From assembly GCF_900188275.1 (NCBI RefSeq), contig NZ_FZNY01000004.1:331927-395926 (forward strand): a DNA stretch of 64,000 bases, given 5' to 3'. A program made the position numbers and the translations under genes. This DNA is from Dokdonia pacifica (lineage in GTDB: Bacteria; Bacteroidota; Bacteroidia; Flavobacteriales; Flavobacteriaceae). Below are positions 1 through 9,390 of this stretch, piece by piece; within the stretch, counting starts at the first letter, position 1, and each line of letters opens with the position of its first letter. The notes under the pieces were generated by a model. That model saw only the letters and a list, made by a program, of their open reading frames with translations, was not told where the DNA came from and did no database searches.

Positions 1-438
1 AGGCAAATTCAACTTGCTAAGAAATATAGACTTCCTATAGTTATACATTGTCGAGAAGCTTTTGATGAGGTTTTTGAAGTTTTAGAAAGTGAAAAAGGAG
101 ACGACTTGTTTGGGATCTTTCATTGTTTTACGGGTACCAAAGAACAAGCATTGCAAGCTATAGGGTATAATATGAAGTTAGGAATAGGAGGAGTGGTAAC
201 ATTTAAAAATGGAAAGATTGATCAGTTTTTATCTGAAATACCTATATCTCATATTGTTTTAGAAACTGATGCTCCATATTTAAGTCCAGTGCCTTATAGA
301 GGAAAACGTAATGAGAGTAGTTATGTAAAGTTAGTTGCTGAAAAATTAGCGACTATTTATCAAAAACCACTAGATGAAATTGCTAAAATAACTTCGGAAA
401 ATGCGGATGCTGTTTTTATGAATGTAAAAACAACTTAA
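1..438 (+). CDS. tatD: TatD family metal-dependent hydrolase, 3' part
   Basis: The frame is open from base 1, so the gene starts outside the window and only the C-terminal 145 residues are present. TatD proteins are TIM-barrel, metal-dependent DNases. Visible signatures are VIHCREA (metal-binding His), HCFTGT and the C-terminal block LETDAPYLSPVPYRGKRNE, which carries the last catalytic Asp. It is followed by the acyltransferase and asparaginase genes on the same strand. This is ordinary chromosomal backbone with low GC. The substrate in vivo is not shown. Confidence 0.95.
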   Translation, partial: RQIQLAKKYRLPIVIHCREAFDEVFEVLESEKGDDLFGIFHCFTGTKEQALQAIGYNMKLGIGGVVTFKNGKIDQFLSEIPISHIVLETDAPYLSPVPYRGKRNESSYVKLVAEKLATIYQKPLDEIAKITSENADAVFMNVKTT

Positions 439-590
439 ACTTAGTCTATATATAATAGAGTAAACTGAAATAATTTTGTTTCTTTTGTGGCTAGTAACCT
501 AAATGTACTATTATCTCCATATTTGATCACATACGACCCTATCATGATAGTGAAGTAAATGAAGCTTTACAACAAGCTTCTAGGCATCCT

Positions 591-1634
591 ATGTTTAAAG
601 TGTTATTACAGTTTACATTTCCAGATGCATCTAAAAAAGAAATTCAGGAGGTATTATTGCAATGCCATTCTATTCATGATTTTCAAACAAAGGTCATTTA
701 TAAATCTGTACAGAATTTATTAGCAAAAAGTTCTGAAGGTTTTTCGACAGCAGGTTTTGATAAGTTAACACCCAATAAGCCCTATTTTTATATATCAAAT
801 CATCGTGATATTGTATTAGATACTTCATTGATTAATGTAGGCTTAATAGATAATGGATTGATCACAACAGCATCGGCCATAGGAGATAACTTGGTTCAGA
901 AAGATTTCTTAATGGCATTATCTAGGCTAAATAGAAATTTTTTGGTATTGCGTAATCAATCTCCTCGAGAATTACTGAAAAGTTCAAAGCTCTTATCTGA
1001 TTACATGAAGTTTTTATTATCAGAAGGTAGATCTGTTTGGATGGCGCAAAGGGAAGGGCGAACAAAAGATGGAAATGATTTAACACAGCAAGGTGTTCTT
1101 AAGATGATTACAATGGCTAGGGGTAAAACTCCCTTATTACAATATATAAAGGAGTTAGATATTGTTCCTATTGCTATTTCTTATGAATATGATCCTACAG
1201 ATATTTTAAAAGTTCCTGAAATTGTCGCAAAACAGGAGAATGTCCCTTATATAAAAACAAATAATGAAGATTTTAATAGCATCTTAAAAGGTGCTTTAGG
1301 ATTTAAAAAACGTATTCATATAGAAGCGGCTCCTTTAGATCCGTCTATTTATGATCAAATAGATAAAGAAGAGCAAAGTGATAATGAAAAATTAAAACGA
1401 TTAGCTTCAGAAATAGATAAGAGTATACATAGTCATTATAAACTATGGCCTACTAATTATATAGCCTACGATTTATATCATAATACGACACAGTATGCTT
1501 CTCATTATGATGAGAAAGAGTTACGTCACTTTGAAAGACGTTTAGAACGTAGAGTTAATAAAGAGAATCAATTAGAAATTGATAGTTTCTTATTAATGTA
1601 TGCAAACCCTGTAATTAATACATCTAAGTTATGA
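591..1634 (+). CDS. 1-acyl-glycerol-3-phosphate acyltransferase-like protein
   Basis: Predicted to transfer acyl chains to glycerophospholipid precursors at the inner membrane. The acyltransferase motif NHRDIVLD (residues 70-77 from this ATG) and a REGRT block near residue 155 match the NHx4D and EGTR motifs of the PlsC family. The stop overlaps the ansA start by 4 bases (ATGA). The start is doubtful: family-like sequence (FDHIRPYHDSEVNEAL) continues in frame upstream to about 519, below an in-frame TAA at 495-497, with no ATG/GTG/TTG available. The true start may therefore be ATA519, ATT510 or another rare codon, or an ATG has been lost. Confidence 0.85.
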   Translation: MFKVLLQFTFPDASKKEIQEVLLQCHSIHDFQTKVIYKSVQNLLAKSSEGFSTAGFDKLTPNKPYFYISNHRDIVLDTSLINVGLIDNGLITTASAIGDNLVQKDFLMALSRLNRNFLVLRNQSPRELLKSSKLLSDYMKFLLSEGRSVWMAQREGRTKDGNDLTQQGVLKMITMARGKTPLLQYIKELDIVPIAISYEYDPTDILKVPEIVAKQENVPYIKTNNEDFNSILKGALGFKKRIHIEAAPLDPSIYDQIDKEEQSDNEKLKRLASEIDKSIHSHYKLWPTNYIAYDLYHNTTQYASHYDEKELRHFERRLERRVNKENQLEIDSFLLMYANPVINTSKL

Positions 1635-2656
1635 GTGTAAAGCCTAGTATACTTTTAATATATACGGGAGGTACTATAGGAATGATCAAAGATTATGACA
1701 CAGGTGCTTTAAAGGCTTTTGACTTTGATCAATTATTACAAAACATTCCTGAACTTCGATTATTAGATTGTGATATTAGTACGTCGTCATTTAAGACTCC
1801 TATTGATTCTTCAAATATGAATTCTGAGTATTGGAATGAACTATGTGCTATCATACAATCTAATTATGATGCCTATCAAGGTTTTGTAGTTTTGCATGGA
1901 AGCGATACTATGAGTTATACTGCTTCTGCTATAAGCTTTATGTTAGAAAATTTAAAGAAGCCTGTGATTTTTACGGGATCTCAATTGCCTATAGGAGATT
2001 TAAGAACAGATGCAAAGGAAAATTTAATTACGGCTATCCAGATAGCTGCATTGCAAAAGAGAAACAGGCCAGTTGTTCAGGAAGTGTGTCTTTATTTTGA
2101 GTACAAGTTGTATAGAGCAAATCGTACTTCAAAAGTAAGTGCGGAGCATTTTGAAGCATTCGATTCTCCTAATTACCCTCCATTAATTACTTCAGGGGTT
2201 CACCTTTCTATTAATCAAGATTTGCTTTTTAAACCTGCTAAAAAACCTTTTAAAGTACATTTAAACTTAGTTAGAGAGATATTATTGCTAAAGATGTATC
2301 CTGGCATTCCTAAGAGTTTAGTTATGGCAATGCTATCAATGACAGAAATAAAAGGAGTTGTGTTAGAAACATATGGATCTGGAAATACTACTACAGAAGT
2401 ATGGTTTATAGATGCTTTAAAAGCAATAATTAAAAAAGGAATCCCTATAGTAAATGTTACTCAATGTATAGCAGGAAGTGTGCAAATGGGTAATTACGAA
2501 ACAAGTGTTGCGCTTAAGAAAGCAGGAGTTATAAGTGGAAGTGATATTACTACGGAAGCAGCAATTACAAAAATGATGTATTTATTAGGACAAGAATTAG
2601 GGCCAAAAGTCTTTAAATCAGTCTATGAAACCCCTTTAAGAGGAGAGCTTACATAA
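1631..2656 (+). CDS. ansA: type I L-asparaginase
   Basis: Cytoplasmic enzyme hydrolysing L-asparagine to aspartate and ammonia. At 341 aa it has the usual AnsA length. The N-terminal catalytic Thr motif YTGGTIGM (residues 11-18), the second motif LHGSDTMSYTA (88-98) and the DAKEN Lys block near residue 163 are all present. There is no signal peptide, consistent with type I. The start overlaps the preceding acyltransferase stop (ATGA), so the two are probably co-transcribed. Nothing unusual is seen. Confidence 0.95.
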   Translation: MSVKPSILLIYTGGTIGMIKDYDTGALKAFDFDQLLQNIPELRLLDCDISTSSFKTPIDSSNMNSEYWNELCAIIQSNYDAYQGFVVLHGSDTMSYTASAISFMLENLKKPVIFTGSQLPIGDLRTDAKENLITAIQIAALQKRNRPVVQEVCLYFEYKLYRANRTSKVSAEHFEAFDSPNYPPLITSGVHLSINQDLLFKPAKKPFKVHLNLVREILLLKMYPGIPKSLVMAMLSMTEIKGVVLETYGSGNTTTEVWFIDALKAIIKKGIPIVNVTQCIAGSVQMGNYETSVALKKAGVISGSDITTEAAITKMMYLLGQELGPKVFKSVYETPLRGELT

Positions 2657-2779
2657 TTTTAAGATATATCTTTTTAGCAGGTCAGTTTTTTTTTGTTATT
2701 TGGCACTCCTTTTGATGAAGGTAATTATGTTATGTGATATCTTAAATTAAAGTAAAGATACTGGATGATGTAATTTTTT

Positions 2780-2867
2780 AGAGAGGTGGCCGAGCGGTCG
2801 AAGGCGCACGCCTGGAAAGCGTGTATACGTCAAAAGCGTATCGAGGGTTCGAATCCCTCTTTCTCCG
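2780..2867 (+). tRNA. tRNA-Ser (GGA)
   Basis: The cloverleaf can be drawn by eye: anticodon stem CACGC/GCGTG around loop CTGGAAA (anticodon GGA), a long variable arm typical of Ser, and T-arm GAGGG TTCGAAT CCCTC. The acceptor stem has an A-C mismatch at pair 1-72 and G-T pairs at 6-67 and 7-66. The 3' CCA is not encoded (GCAAAT follows). Integrase and KAP genes start right behind it, so its 3' end is the likely integration site of the neighbouring element. Confidence 0.95.
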
Positions 2868-2987
2868 CAAATTAAATCGCTACTAATCAATATGTTAATA
2901 GCGATTTTATCTTGTTGGTGAGTGGATATGGTGAGTGAAAGTTGTTTTTTTGATAATAATTTAACCTGCAAAGTAAGCTCATTTCTT

Positions 2988-5948
2988 TTAGCTATAGCTC
3001 TTAGGTTGAATTGATATAATTTTTATAATTGGCTCTTTTTGGTGTAATCTTGAAATTGAAAGCTCCTCATTGTCTATGCTAAAAACTTTTTCTTTCCTAC
3101 TCAAATACATTAAATAATGATCTAGCAACATTGACTTAGCTTTATGTATATCACTTGATTGTATTTTGACGGTGGTAAAGAAATTATTTTTATTACGATA
3201 ATATCGGTGTTCAATGAATCCTGGAATATCAACTATATTTAGATTTGTCACTGTTATTTTTTGATATTCTTCAGTTGAACTAGTAATAAATAATTCAATT
3301 ATAGTATCAAATTCATCATGTTTTAAACTGTTGTTTTGTTTAACCCTTTGCATTTTGTTCTTGACAAGTTTGAAATCTCTAAACTCATATCTAATTGGGC
3401 TTGAAAAATTAGTGTAAGATTCTAGTTTAATAAAATCAAGGTATTCAATTAACGCAGAATCTTTAGTATCTCCTATTTTTTGTTCTATAAATGATTTATA
3501 TCCCTCAAAAGAACCAAATACTTGAGAGGCAAAATTTGACGTTTTAAAGTTTTTGATAGTGAAAGCTTTGTTTTCCGTTAATTGGGCACATAAAATTGTA
3601 ATATTATTTTTTCTCCAAAAATCTATCATTAAAGGATTTAATGTTTTTAAAACATGAAATTTCCTTGTATTTTGATAGGAGTGATAAAAAGAATAATCAT
3701 GAATGTCCCACAGAGTACTATCTTTTTCTTTTAATAATTTTTCAAAAAGTTCTAGAGAAATCTCCTTTAAAGATTCTTCTGAAGCACCCCAATCATCAAA
3801 ACTCATCCTTATTCTATTCTCACTTAAAAACGCAAGAAATTCTAATTTCTCTTCAATTTTATATTGATTCTTTTCTAGATATTTTTTTTTAATAGTTTTC
3901 CAAATCTCTTTTGAATTTGGGTTTTCAATATTTTTTTTATTTCTAATAACGAAACTAGAAAGAATTTGTAGAACTGTAGAAGGATAGATATTGTTTTCTT
4001 TGGAGCTATTAAAAATGAATAATAACACCAGAATCACTGGATTTAAGCATTCAATGGTATCTACATTATAAAAGCTTATTCGATCTAAAATATTTTGAGT
4101 TTGGCTTGATCGAATTGCATTTTTAAGATTTTGAAAATTACCTTCAACACTAAAAATATCTTTGAATTCAGAGTATGATAATTCATTTTCTAATATTTTC
4201 TGTTGAAGAAGCTTTCTAAGGTTATTTCCAAATTTTATGGATGTATCTCCTTTTGCCTTATTATCTTCTCCAAATAGGATAATCAATGTCTTTGCTAATA
4301 ATAAATTTTGTTGCTGACTTAAATGATTTATTTCACTTAGCTCTTTTTGTTCAGAAAGTGATGATGAAATTTTGTATTTACTATAGTCTGGAGTATATTT
4401 TCCAATACCAAGGAAAATAGCCGAAGCATTGTTACTACTAAAAATATCTCTTTTATTTTCTTCCTCAGGAACAGTTTCTAATTCGCACAATTTTGTATTT
4501 CTATTGTACGGAATAACATTAGTCCAATTACTGTTTAAAAATTTTATAGCCGACGGAAAAGTCATTTTTAAATATGTGAAATTTAGAAGGTCATTTGTGT
4601 TGAGCTGATCAGGTAAAGAGTTAAAATCAAAAACTAGTTGATTTACTAATCTCTTTACACCTCTATGATTTGAGATATAATCATCAAATAGATTATCTTT
4701 TCTGTTAATAGCTCTTTCAACTTCTATTATAAATGATTCTTCACTTCTAAGACCTGAAGCTTTTAAAAAGTCAATAAAATCATTTTTCAATTGACTTTTT
4801 TCTATTTCAGGTAAATAAACCTCTAATTGAAAAAATTTATCTACAAAAGCATGATCAGAAACATCATTTTTTATCATTAAAGTATTTAAAACATAGTCTT
4901 TATCTAGGGCTATAACAAAAATGAAGTTTTTGAAATTAGCAGTATTCCTAACTAATTTTAGAACTTGTAATACCTCCTTGTTAGAAAGCCTATCTAGGTC
5001 ATCAATAAAAATTATGAATTTTTTATTTAATCCTTCAAGTGTTTTATTAATTGCTACATAGGTCTCGTAAGACGATGTTTTAGAGTATGAGACGTTATTA
5101 ATAGTCAAAAACTCTTTTATACTTTTATTCTTATATAATTTTAAAAGTTTCTCAGAATAGTCTAAAACTTGATTAGATAACCTTCCACTATATTTATTGA
5201 TTTCTGAACTAAGTTGTTTAAAGAATTCTGATATTATATCATTTTCACTATGATTTAGAAAAGGTAAAAATTTAAGATGAAGAGTCTGTTTTTTTGGGTT
5301 TTCATAAAGTTCTTTTTCAATTAATGAGATTAGGCTAGATTTTCCATTTCCCCACGGACCAACGATACCAATAGTAAAGGATCTTTTAAAATTAGATTTA
5401 TCGAGGTATTGGATTAAACTTTTAGCTCTTTTGTCATATTGTAATTTATCTTCAGATTCTGATTCAATAGGATCGTCTGCTACAAATGGATTTGATGCAT
5501 TATTATATATTGTCTTATTAATATTACTTTTAAATACTAAATTGATTAGAAAAATGATAGATGCTATTACTGATGGTAACAATAATAAGTCTACATAGAA
5601 AAGTTGACTACCATCCAACTCTATAAACTTCCATTTTGAACAGTAATCTGTGAATCGAAGCACTCCCAAAAAGAGGGTTGATAGAAGAATTGTATGAAAT
5701 AAATTAAAAGATGGCTGATACTTTTTAAGTATAAGCTTGTATATTATATATAACAGGCAAGTTAATACTGGTAATACAATCCAAAAGATATTTATTTCTT
5801 TTAAAGATTCTTCTTCAATTGTTAGATATTTTGAAATAATTGAATTTATTCTGTATTTGAATATTAATACTAAAAGAATAAATAATATATAGAAGAAAAT
5901 TGATCTAGTTATTTTGGAGTCGAAAAATTGATCTAATAATTTGGTCAT
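2988..5948 (-). CDS. KAP family P-loop NTPase, membrane-anchored
   Basis: 986 aa. Four predicted TM segments lie in the first 140 residues (about 14-32, 53-73, 83-100 and 118-139). A KAP P-loop domain follows, with Walker A GPWGNGKS (197-204) and Walker B FIIFIDDLD (311-319). The C-terminal 600 residues are not recognised. KAP NTPases with TM segments in or beside the NTPase domain are known from bacteria and animals and often lie on mobile or defence loci. This one sits alone between tRNA-Ser and the integrase, convergent with nothing. The gene is very AT-rich. A role in phage defence or membrane remodelling is inference only. Confidence 0.8.
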   Translation of the reverse strand: MTKLLDQFFDSKITRSIFFYILFILLVLIFKYRINSIISKYLTIEEESLKEINIFWIVLPVLTCLLYIIYKLILKKYQPSFNLFHTILLSTLFLGVLRFTDYCSKWKFIELDGSQLFYVDLLLLPSVIASIIFLINLVFKSNINKTIYNNASNPFVADDPIESESEDKLQYDKRAKSLIQYLDKSNFKRSFTIGIVGPWGNGKSSLISLIEKELYENPKKQTLHLKFLPFLNHSENDIISEFFKQLSSEINKYSGRLSNQVLDYSEKLLKLYKNKSIKEFLTINNVSYSKTSSYETYVAINKTLEGLNKKFIIFIDDLDRLSNKEVLQVLKLVRNTANFKNFIFVIALDKDYVLNTLMIKNDVSDHAFVDKFFQLEVYLPEIEKSQLKNDFIDFLKASGLRSEESFIIEVERAINRKDNLFDDYISNHRGVKRLVNQLVFDFNSLPDQLNTNDLLNFTYLKMTFPSAIKFLNSNWTNVIPYNRNTKLCELETVPEEENKRDIFSSNNASAIFLGIGKYTPDYSKYKISSSLSEQKELSEINHLSQQQNLLLAKTLIILFGEDNKAKGDTSIKFGNNLRKLLQQKILENELSYSEFKDIFSVEGNFQNLKNAIRSSQTQNILDRISFYNVDTIECLNPVILVLLFIFNSSKENNIYPSTVLQILSSFVIRNKKNIENPNSKEIWKTIKKKYLEKNQYKIEEKLEFLAFLSENRIRMSFDDWGASEESLKEISLELFEKLLKEKDSTLWDIHDYSFYHSYQNTRKFHVLKTLNPLMIDFWRKNNITILCAQLTENKAFTIKNFKTSNFASQVFGSFEGYKSFIEQKIGDTKDSALIEYLDFIKLESYTNFSSPIRYEFRDFKLVKNKMQRVKQNNSLKHDEFDTIIELFITSSTEEYQKITVTNLNIVDIPGFIEHRYYRNKNNFFTTVKIQSSDIHKAKSMLLDHYLMYLSRKEKVFSIDNEELSISRLHQKEPIIKIISIQPKSYS

Positions 5949-6088
5949 CTAGTTGTGAAATTAAAGACTGCATAAACTAGAATTAAAATTTTTTAGTTTA
6001 TGTGAAAATATATATCTTTTTTAGTAGTCTTAAATATAGTTAATTAGATGTTAGTTTTATTGTGAGTTTTCTCAATTATTTAATTTGA

Positions 6089-7540
6089 TTACCCTCCAAA
6101 CTCATCCCCAAACATTTCTGACACTGCATGAGATTTCTCAAAGTAATGCTTGCGGGTAGTTTCCATATTGGTGTGCTTTTGAATAAGTTGCCACTTGTCT
6201 CCTGTAGCGGATAGACTAGCTAATGTGATAAATGTAGATCTGAGGGATTTAAACTTTACATTAGGATTTAAGCCAGCTACATCTTTCCAGTACCAATGAA
6301 AAGAAGTACTTAATATCGTTTTTAATCGTTCTCTATTTTCAAAATCAGGTGCTATCACAAAATCATCGCTTCCCCATTTTTCATTTAAGCCTAATTCTAA
6401 AAGAATATTATAGGTTTGTTTATACATTGGGACATAATTAAAGCGCTTTACGTCATGTTGTTTATAGTACTTATTATCAAATAGTTCAATCCAATAATCT
6501 TCAGAACCATTGTCATTTGTTTTTTTATTCACCTCTGACCATCTAAAATGAGAAATATCGTCGCCTCTTCCTCCTAAGAGTAATGTTAACCAAAAACCAT
6601 CTTTAAGCCACGTTTTATAATGTCTTCTTGTTTTCTTTTTAAGTTGTCCTGTCTTGTTATCTTTCCAAGTATACTCTTCTATTGACCTTTCGGGACTAAT
6701 AAGGGTTATCATGTACTTAAAATCATCTAATGATGCTATGGTAGTGTCTCCTGTGGTTTTACCTCTTTTGACGTGTTCTAATGCGTTAGAAATAGTTCCT
6801 GCCCCGCGCGAGGAACACCATTTTAAAAAAGTGTTGACATTATTTAGATAATGGTTTTGTGTTTTATTAGCATTATATCTTTTTTTTACCTCTCTTACCC
6901 AAAGATGTAAATGTGTTTTATTTATTTCATTTAATGAAATGAGTTCTGGTTGATATCCATTGTTAGTTAAGCACTCATGGAAACGTTCTAACGCTCTTTT
7001 ATAGCTTGTAATGGTAGATCGAATGCTTGGTCTTTTTTCCCAATCTTCCCCTCGTTTACCATCTAAAAATTCTGAATAGATGACCATTGCTGATTCAAGA
7101 TAGGTCTCTGGGGTAATGTGTATGGCTCTTGCATCGATTTGCAATTCTTCTTGTATTTTTTGTTTTTTCTGTTTTGTTGAATTTTTAAAGCCATCTACGA
7201 TTGCTTTGGCTTGTGCTATTTCTCCAGTTCTGTAGAAATATTTTAATTCTTGTTCTACATTTAGTAATTCATTGTGTCTTTTTCTAAACACCCAAAAATC
7301 TCTCGTTTGATGTCTTATGATAATATCTGATTTTTGAGTAAATGGATTGTATAGCGTAGACACAAAGCGGTGTGATGCAGGATTAGCACAAGTGCTTAGA
7401 CGTTTGCCTGTGTTTTTACATATCCATTTAGTTTTACCTTCTTTGGTTTTAGTAGTACAATATCCTTTTGATTTACATCTGTTACAAATAATGGTTTGCC
7501 CTTTGAGTCTCGATCGATGTGGAATATGTAATACTTTCAT
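6089..7540 (-). CDS. tyrosine recombinase / integrase
   Basis: 483-aa site-specific recombinase. Residues 19-51 carry five Cys (19, 22, 28, 41, 51) in a small zinc-ribbon-like N-terminus. A SAM-like core-binding domain follows (about 145-245), then the catalytic domain. Catalytic residues seen are R325 (GGRGDDISHFRW), R434 (KSLRSTF, with Lys in place of the usual His of HxxR), H456 and nucleophile Y466 (KHYF). It probably integrates the element at the adjacent tRNA-Ser. The next gene upstream lies only 10 bases away and may be its directionality partner. Confidence 0.92.
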   Translation of the reverse strand: MKVLHIPHRSRLKGQTIICNRCKSKGYCTTKTKEGKTKWICKNTGKRLSTCANPASHRFVSTLYNPFTQKSDIIIRHQTRDFWVFRKRHNELLNVEQELKYFYRTGEIAQAKAIVDGFKNSTKQKKQKIQEELQIDARAIHITPETYLESAMVIYSEFLDGKRGEDWEKRPSIRSTITSYKRALERFHECLTNNGYQPELISLNEINKTHLHLWVREVKKRYNANKTQNHYLNNVNTFLKWCSSRGAGTISNALEHVKRGKTTGDTTIASLDDFKYMITLISPERSIEEYTWKDNKTGQLKKKTRRHYKTWLKDGFWLTLLLGGRGDDISHFRWSEVNKKTNDNGSEDYWIELFDNKYYKQHDVKRFNYVPMYKQTYNILLELGLNEKWGSDDFVIAPDFENRERLKTILSTSFHWYWKDVAGLNPNVKFKSLRSTFITLASLSATGDKWQLIQKHTNMETTRKHYFEKSHAVSEMFGDEFGG

Positions 7541-7550
7541 AAAGCTACTA

Positions 7551-7802
7551 TTATCTTAATTTAAAAGGTTCTGTTCTTCTACTACCGATTGGGATAGATT
7601 TCTTTTTCACCTTGGTCATTGCTGAAAATAGTTCGTGAGTATTGACCATATCAAAGGCTAGTATTTCAATTCCTTTTGATTTAAGACGCTTTAAGACGGT
7701 TTTATAACTTTTAGCACCTACAAGTCTATCCTCCATAATAAGCTTTATGGGGATTAGAGGAGGGTATTCTTTAATTCTTATTGCTTTTTTTGCTTGCTCC
7801 AT
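7551..7802 (-). CDS. small basic protein upstream of integrase (possible excisionase)
   Basis: 83 aa, Lys/Arg-rich, ending 10 bases before the integrase start and on the same strand, so probably one transcript. The middle part (GAKSYKTVLKRLKSKGIEILAF) resembles a small winged-helix or AlpA/Xis-like DNA-binding fold, but I do not recognise the family. The recombination-directionality role is inferred only from size, charge and position. Confidence 0.6.
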   Translation of the reverse strand: MEQAKKAIRIKEYPPLIPIKLIMEDRLVGAKSYKTVLKRLKSKGIEILAFDMVNTHELFSAMTKVKKKSIPIGSRRTEPFKLR

Positions 7803-8052
7803 GATAACTCAATTACTATATCAATACTGATGGAGTACCTTAGCTATTAGATTTAAAAACAATACAGAAATAAAATTGTATGCTAGAGTAAAGTAGTCTT
7901 ATGTTGCTTTTAAAAAGTATGTTGTAAAGTACTCATCAAAGCTAAGAATCATACGCATACACAGCGACTACGATTTGACTACACGTAGACTCTATGAAAA
8001 CTTTATAAACTGCTTATTAAATGTTGTAAAAAGGATATTTATAGTGCAAGTA

Positions 8053-8517
8053 TTATTTAATTTTTGAAACAGATTGATTTTCAATGGTGAGTTCTAATTT
8101 CTCCATAACTTTTGCTAACTTCTCATAAAGACTCATAGCTAATGCTAAGGCATTATGCTCATTTTTATTAATCGTCTTTAGTTGTTCTAGTGAGACTGTT
8201 GTGTCTATGGTCTTTTTATTATCAGAGTTCATCACGATCTCAGGGAAATAATTCATATCAAATCCTTCAAAGAAGATATAGTTCATATCTACTTTAAAAT
8301 AGGTTGCTAAATTGACAAGGGCATCTAGTGGGATTTTTTTACGCACGCCTTTTTTTAATTTTGTAAAAATAGTTCTATCGGATGGATAAATAATTCCAGC
8401 AATTGCTGAATATGTTTTAGGATTTGCGTCTAAAAGCCTATTTGTATTCTTTATTTCATCAATTACCTCTAAAAATTTAGAAGTTTCAGGATTAATTTTT
8501 TTTTGTTGTGTCTGCAT
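8053..8517 (-). CDS. XRE-type helix-turn-helix regulator
   Basis: 154 aa. An HTH-like segment spans residues 30-80 (SAIAGIIYPSDRTIFTKLKKG, then IPLDALVNLATYFKVDMNYIF), typical of Cro/CI-type regulators that end in 'N/D-YIFF'. A helical tail follows. It is transcribed away from the Cro-like gene at 8840 across a 322-base region with operator-like repeats, which is the layout of a phage repressor switch. It is likely the repressor of the integrated element; the target sites are unproven. Confidence 0.75.
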   Translation of the reverse strand: MQTQQKKINPETSKFLEVIDEIKNTNRLLDANPKTYSAIAGIIYPSDRTIFTKLKKGVRKKIPLDALVNLATYFKVDMNYIFFEGFDMNYFPEIVMNSDNKKTIDTTVSLEQLKTINKNEHNALALAMSLYEKLAKVMEKLELTIENQSVSKIK

Positions 8518-8839
8518 GGGTTGTAGGATTATATGTATTAGGTTGGTAATGTGAATATAAGGCTTTTTAATTAGTTAGTAAGTAGTCATGAAAACGATAC
8601 TAAAACGATATGAAAACGACACTACTTACACACTACTGATACATTAGAGCGTCATGAAAACTTCACAACTAAGTCAATTTAGCGATACCTTAGTTTTTTT
8701 GAAAATAGTTTTGTTACTTTGACCTCATATTTCTGTTAATAGTTACAAAAGTAGTCAAATACGACAATTTTGGCAAACTATTTGAGTTGTATAAATTGAA
8801 GCGCCACTATGAATTATTACAAGAAAAAAACCTTTTGCT
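8518..8839. promoter_or_regulatory. divergent promoter/operator region
   Basis: 322 bases without a gene, between the leftward HTH repressor and the rightward Cro-like gene. It holds three tandem 11-bp units (8590-8622), two copies of GTAGTCA (8583 and 8751 areas) and further TGAAAAC words (about 8654). No promoter hexamers could be fixed with confidence. Confidence 0.55.
8590..8622. repeat. three tandem 11-bp operator-like repeats
   Basis: Units GAAAACGATAC, TAAAACGATAT and GAAAACGACAC follow each other without spacers, one helical turn apart, inside the divergent regulator region. They are candidate binding sites for the flanking HTH proteins. Confidence 0.6.
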
Positions 8840-9100
8840 ATGAATCAAGAACGTATTCCTTTTATCATCGAAACGATGTATGAACTTTATGGCGATCCTA
8901 TTAAAGCTGTCCGTGCTGAAACAGGCTCTGCTCGATCCACTATTTCTAAGTTTTTTAATAAAAATAAAACACTTAGAAGCATAACTAAAGCTTCGATTTA
9001 TGAAACCTGCGTTTCATTAATTGAGAAAAAACTCAAAGAGCGTGAAGCGTTAGATCAGCGTTTAGATCAGCTTTTTGAACGATTGAAAGGTCGTAAGTAA
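8840..9100 (+). CDS. small HTH protein, Cro-like
   Basis: 86 aa. Residues 15-45 (GDPIKAVRAETGSARSTISKFFNKNKTLR) read as a helix-turn-helix, followed by a charged coiled-coil-like tail to residue 84. It is divergent from the repressor at 8053. By position it is the antagonist regulator or an early activator of the element. Confidence 0.65.
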   Translation: MNQERIPFIIETMYELYGDPIKAVRAETGSARSTISKFFNKNKTLRSITKASIYETCVSLIEKKLKEREALDQRLDQLFERLKGRK

Positions 9101-9390
9101 TCTTGGCACTTGCACCACACCGCCGAGATTATAGTTAACGAATTACCTCTACCACAACTTTTTTATTCTATTAAACAAGGTCTATGCGCTTATTTAGCAC
9201 TTATGCTAAAATGATGTTTAGATCGGGTATTTTAAAGAGAATTATTGAAGTACAATCGAGGAAAAACCATAATTAAAGCTTTTTAGAGAATGTAAAAAAA
9301 GTGACTTCTTTCACTCTTAAGTCATTACAGTGATTTTGAGTACTGATTAAATGTATGTGTTAATTTAGATATCAAAAAAAACAGAATAAG

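Noticed and set aside
2747-2971. 74-aa minus-strand ORF with GERGIRTLD
   Set aside because: It is the antisense of tRNA-Ser, a well-known spurious translation.
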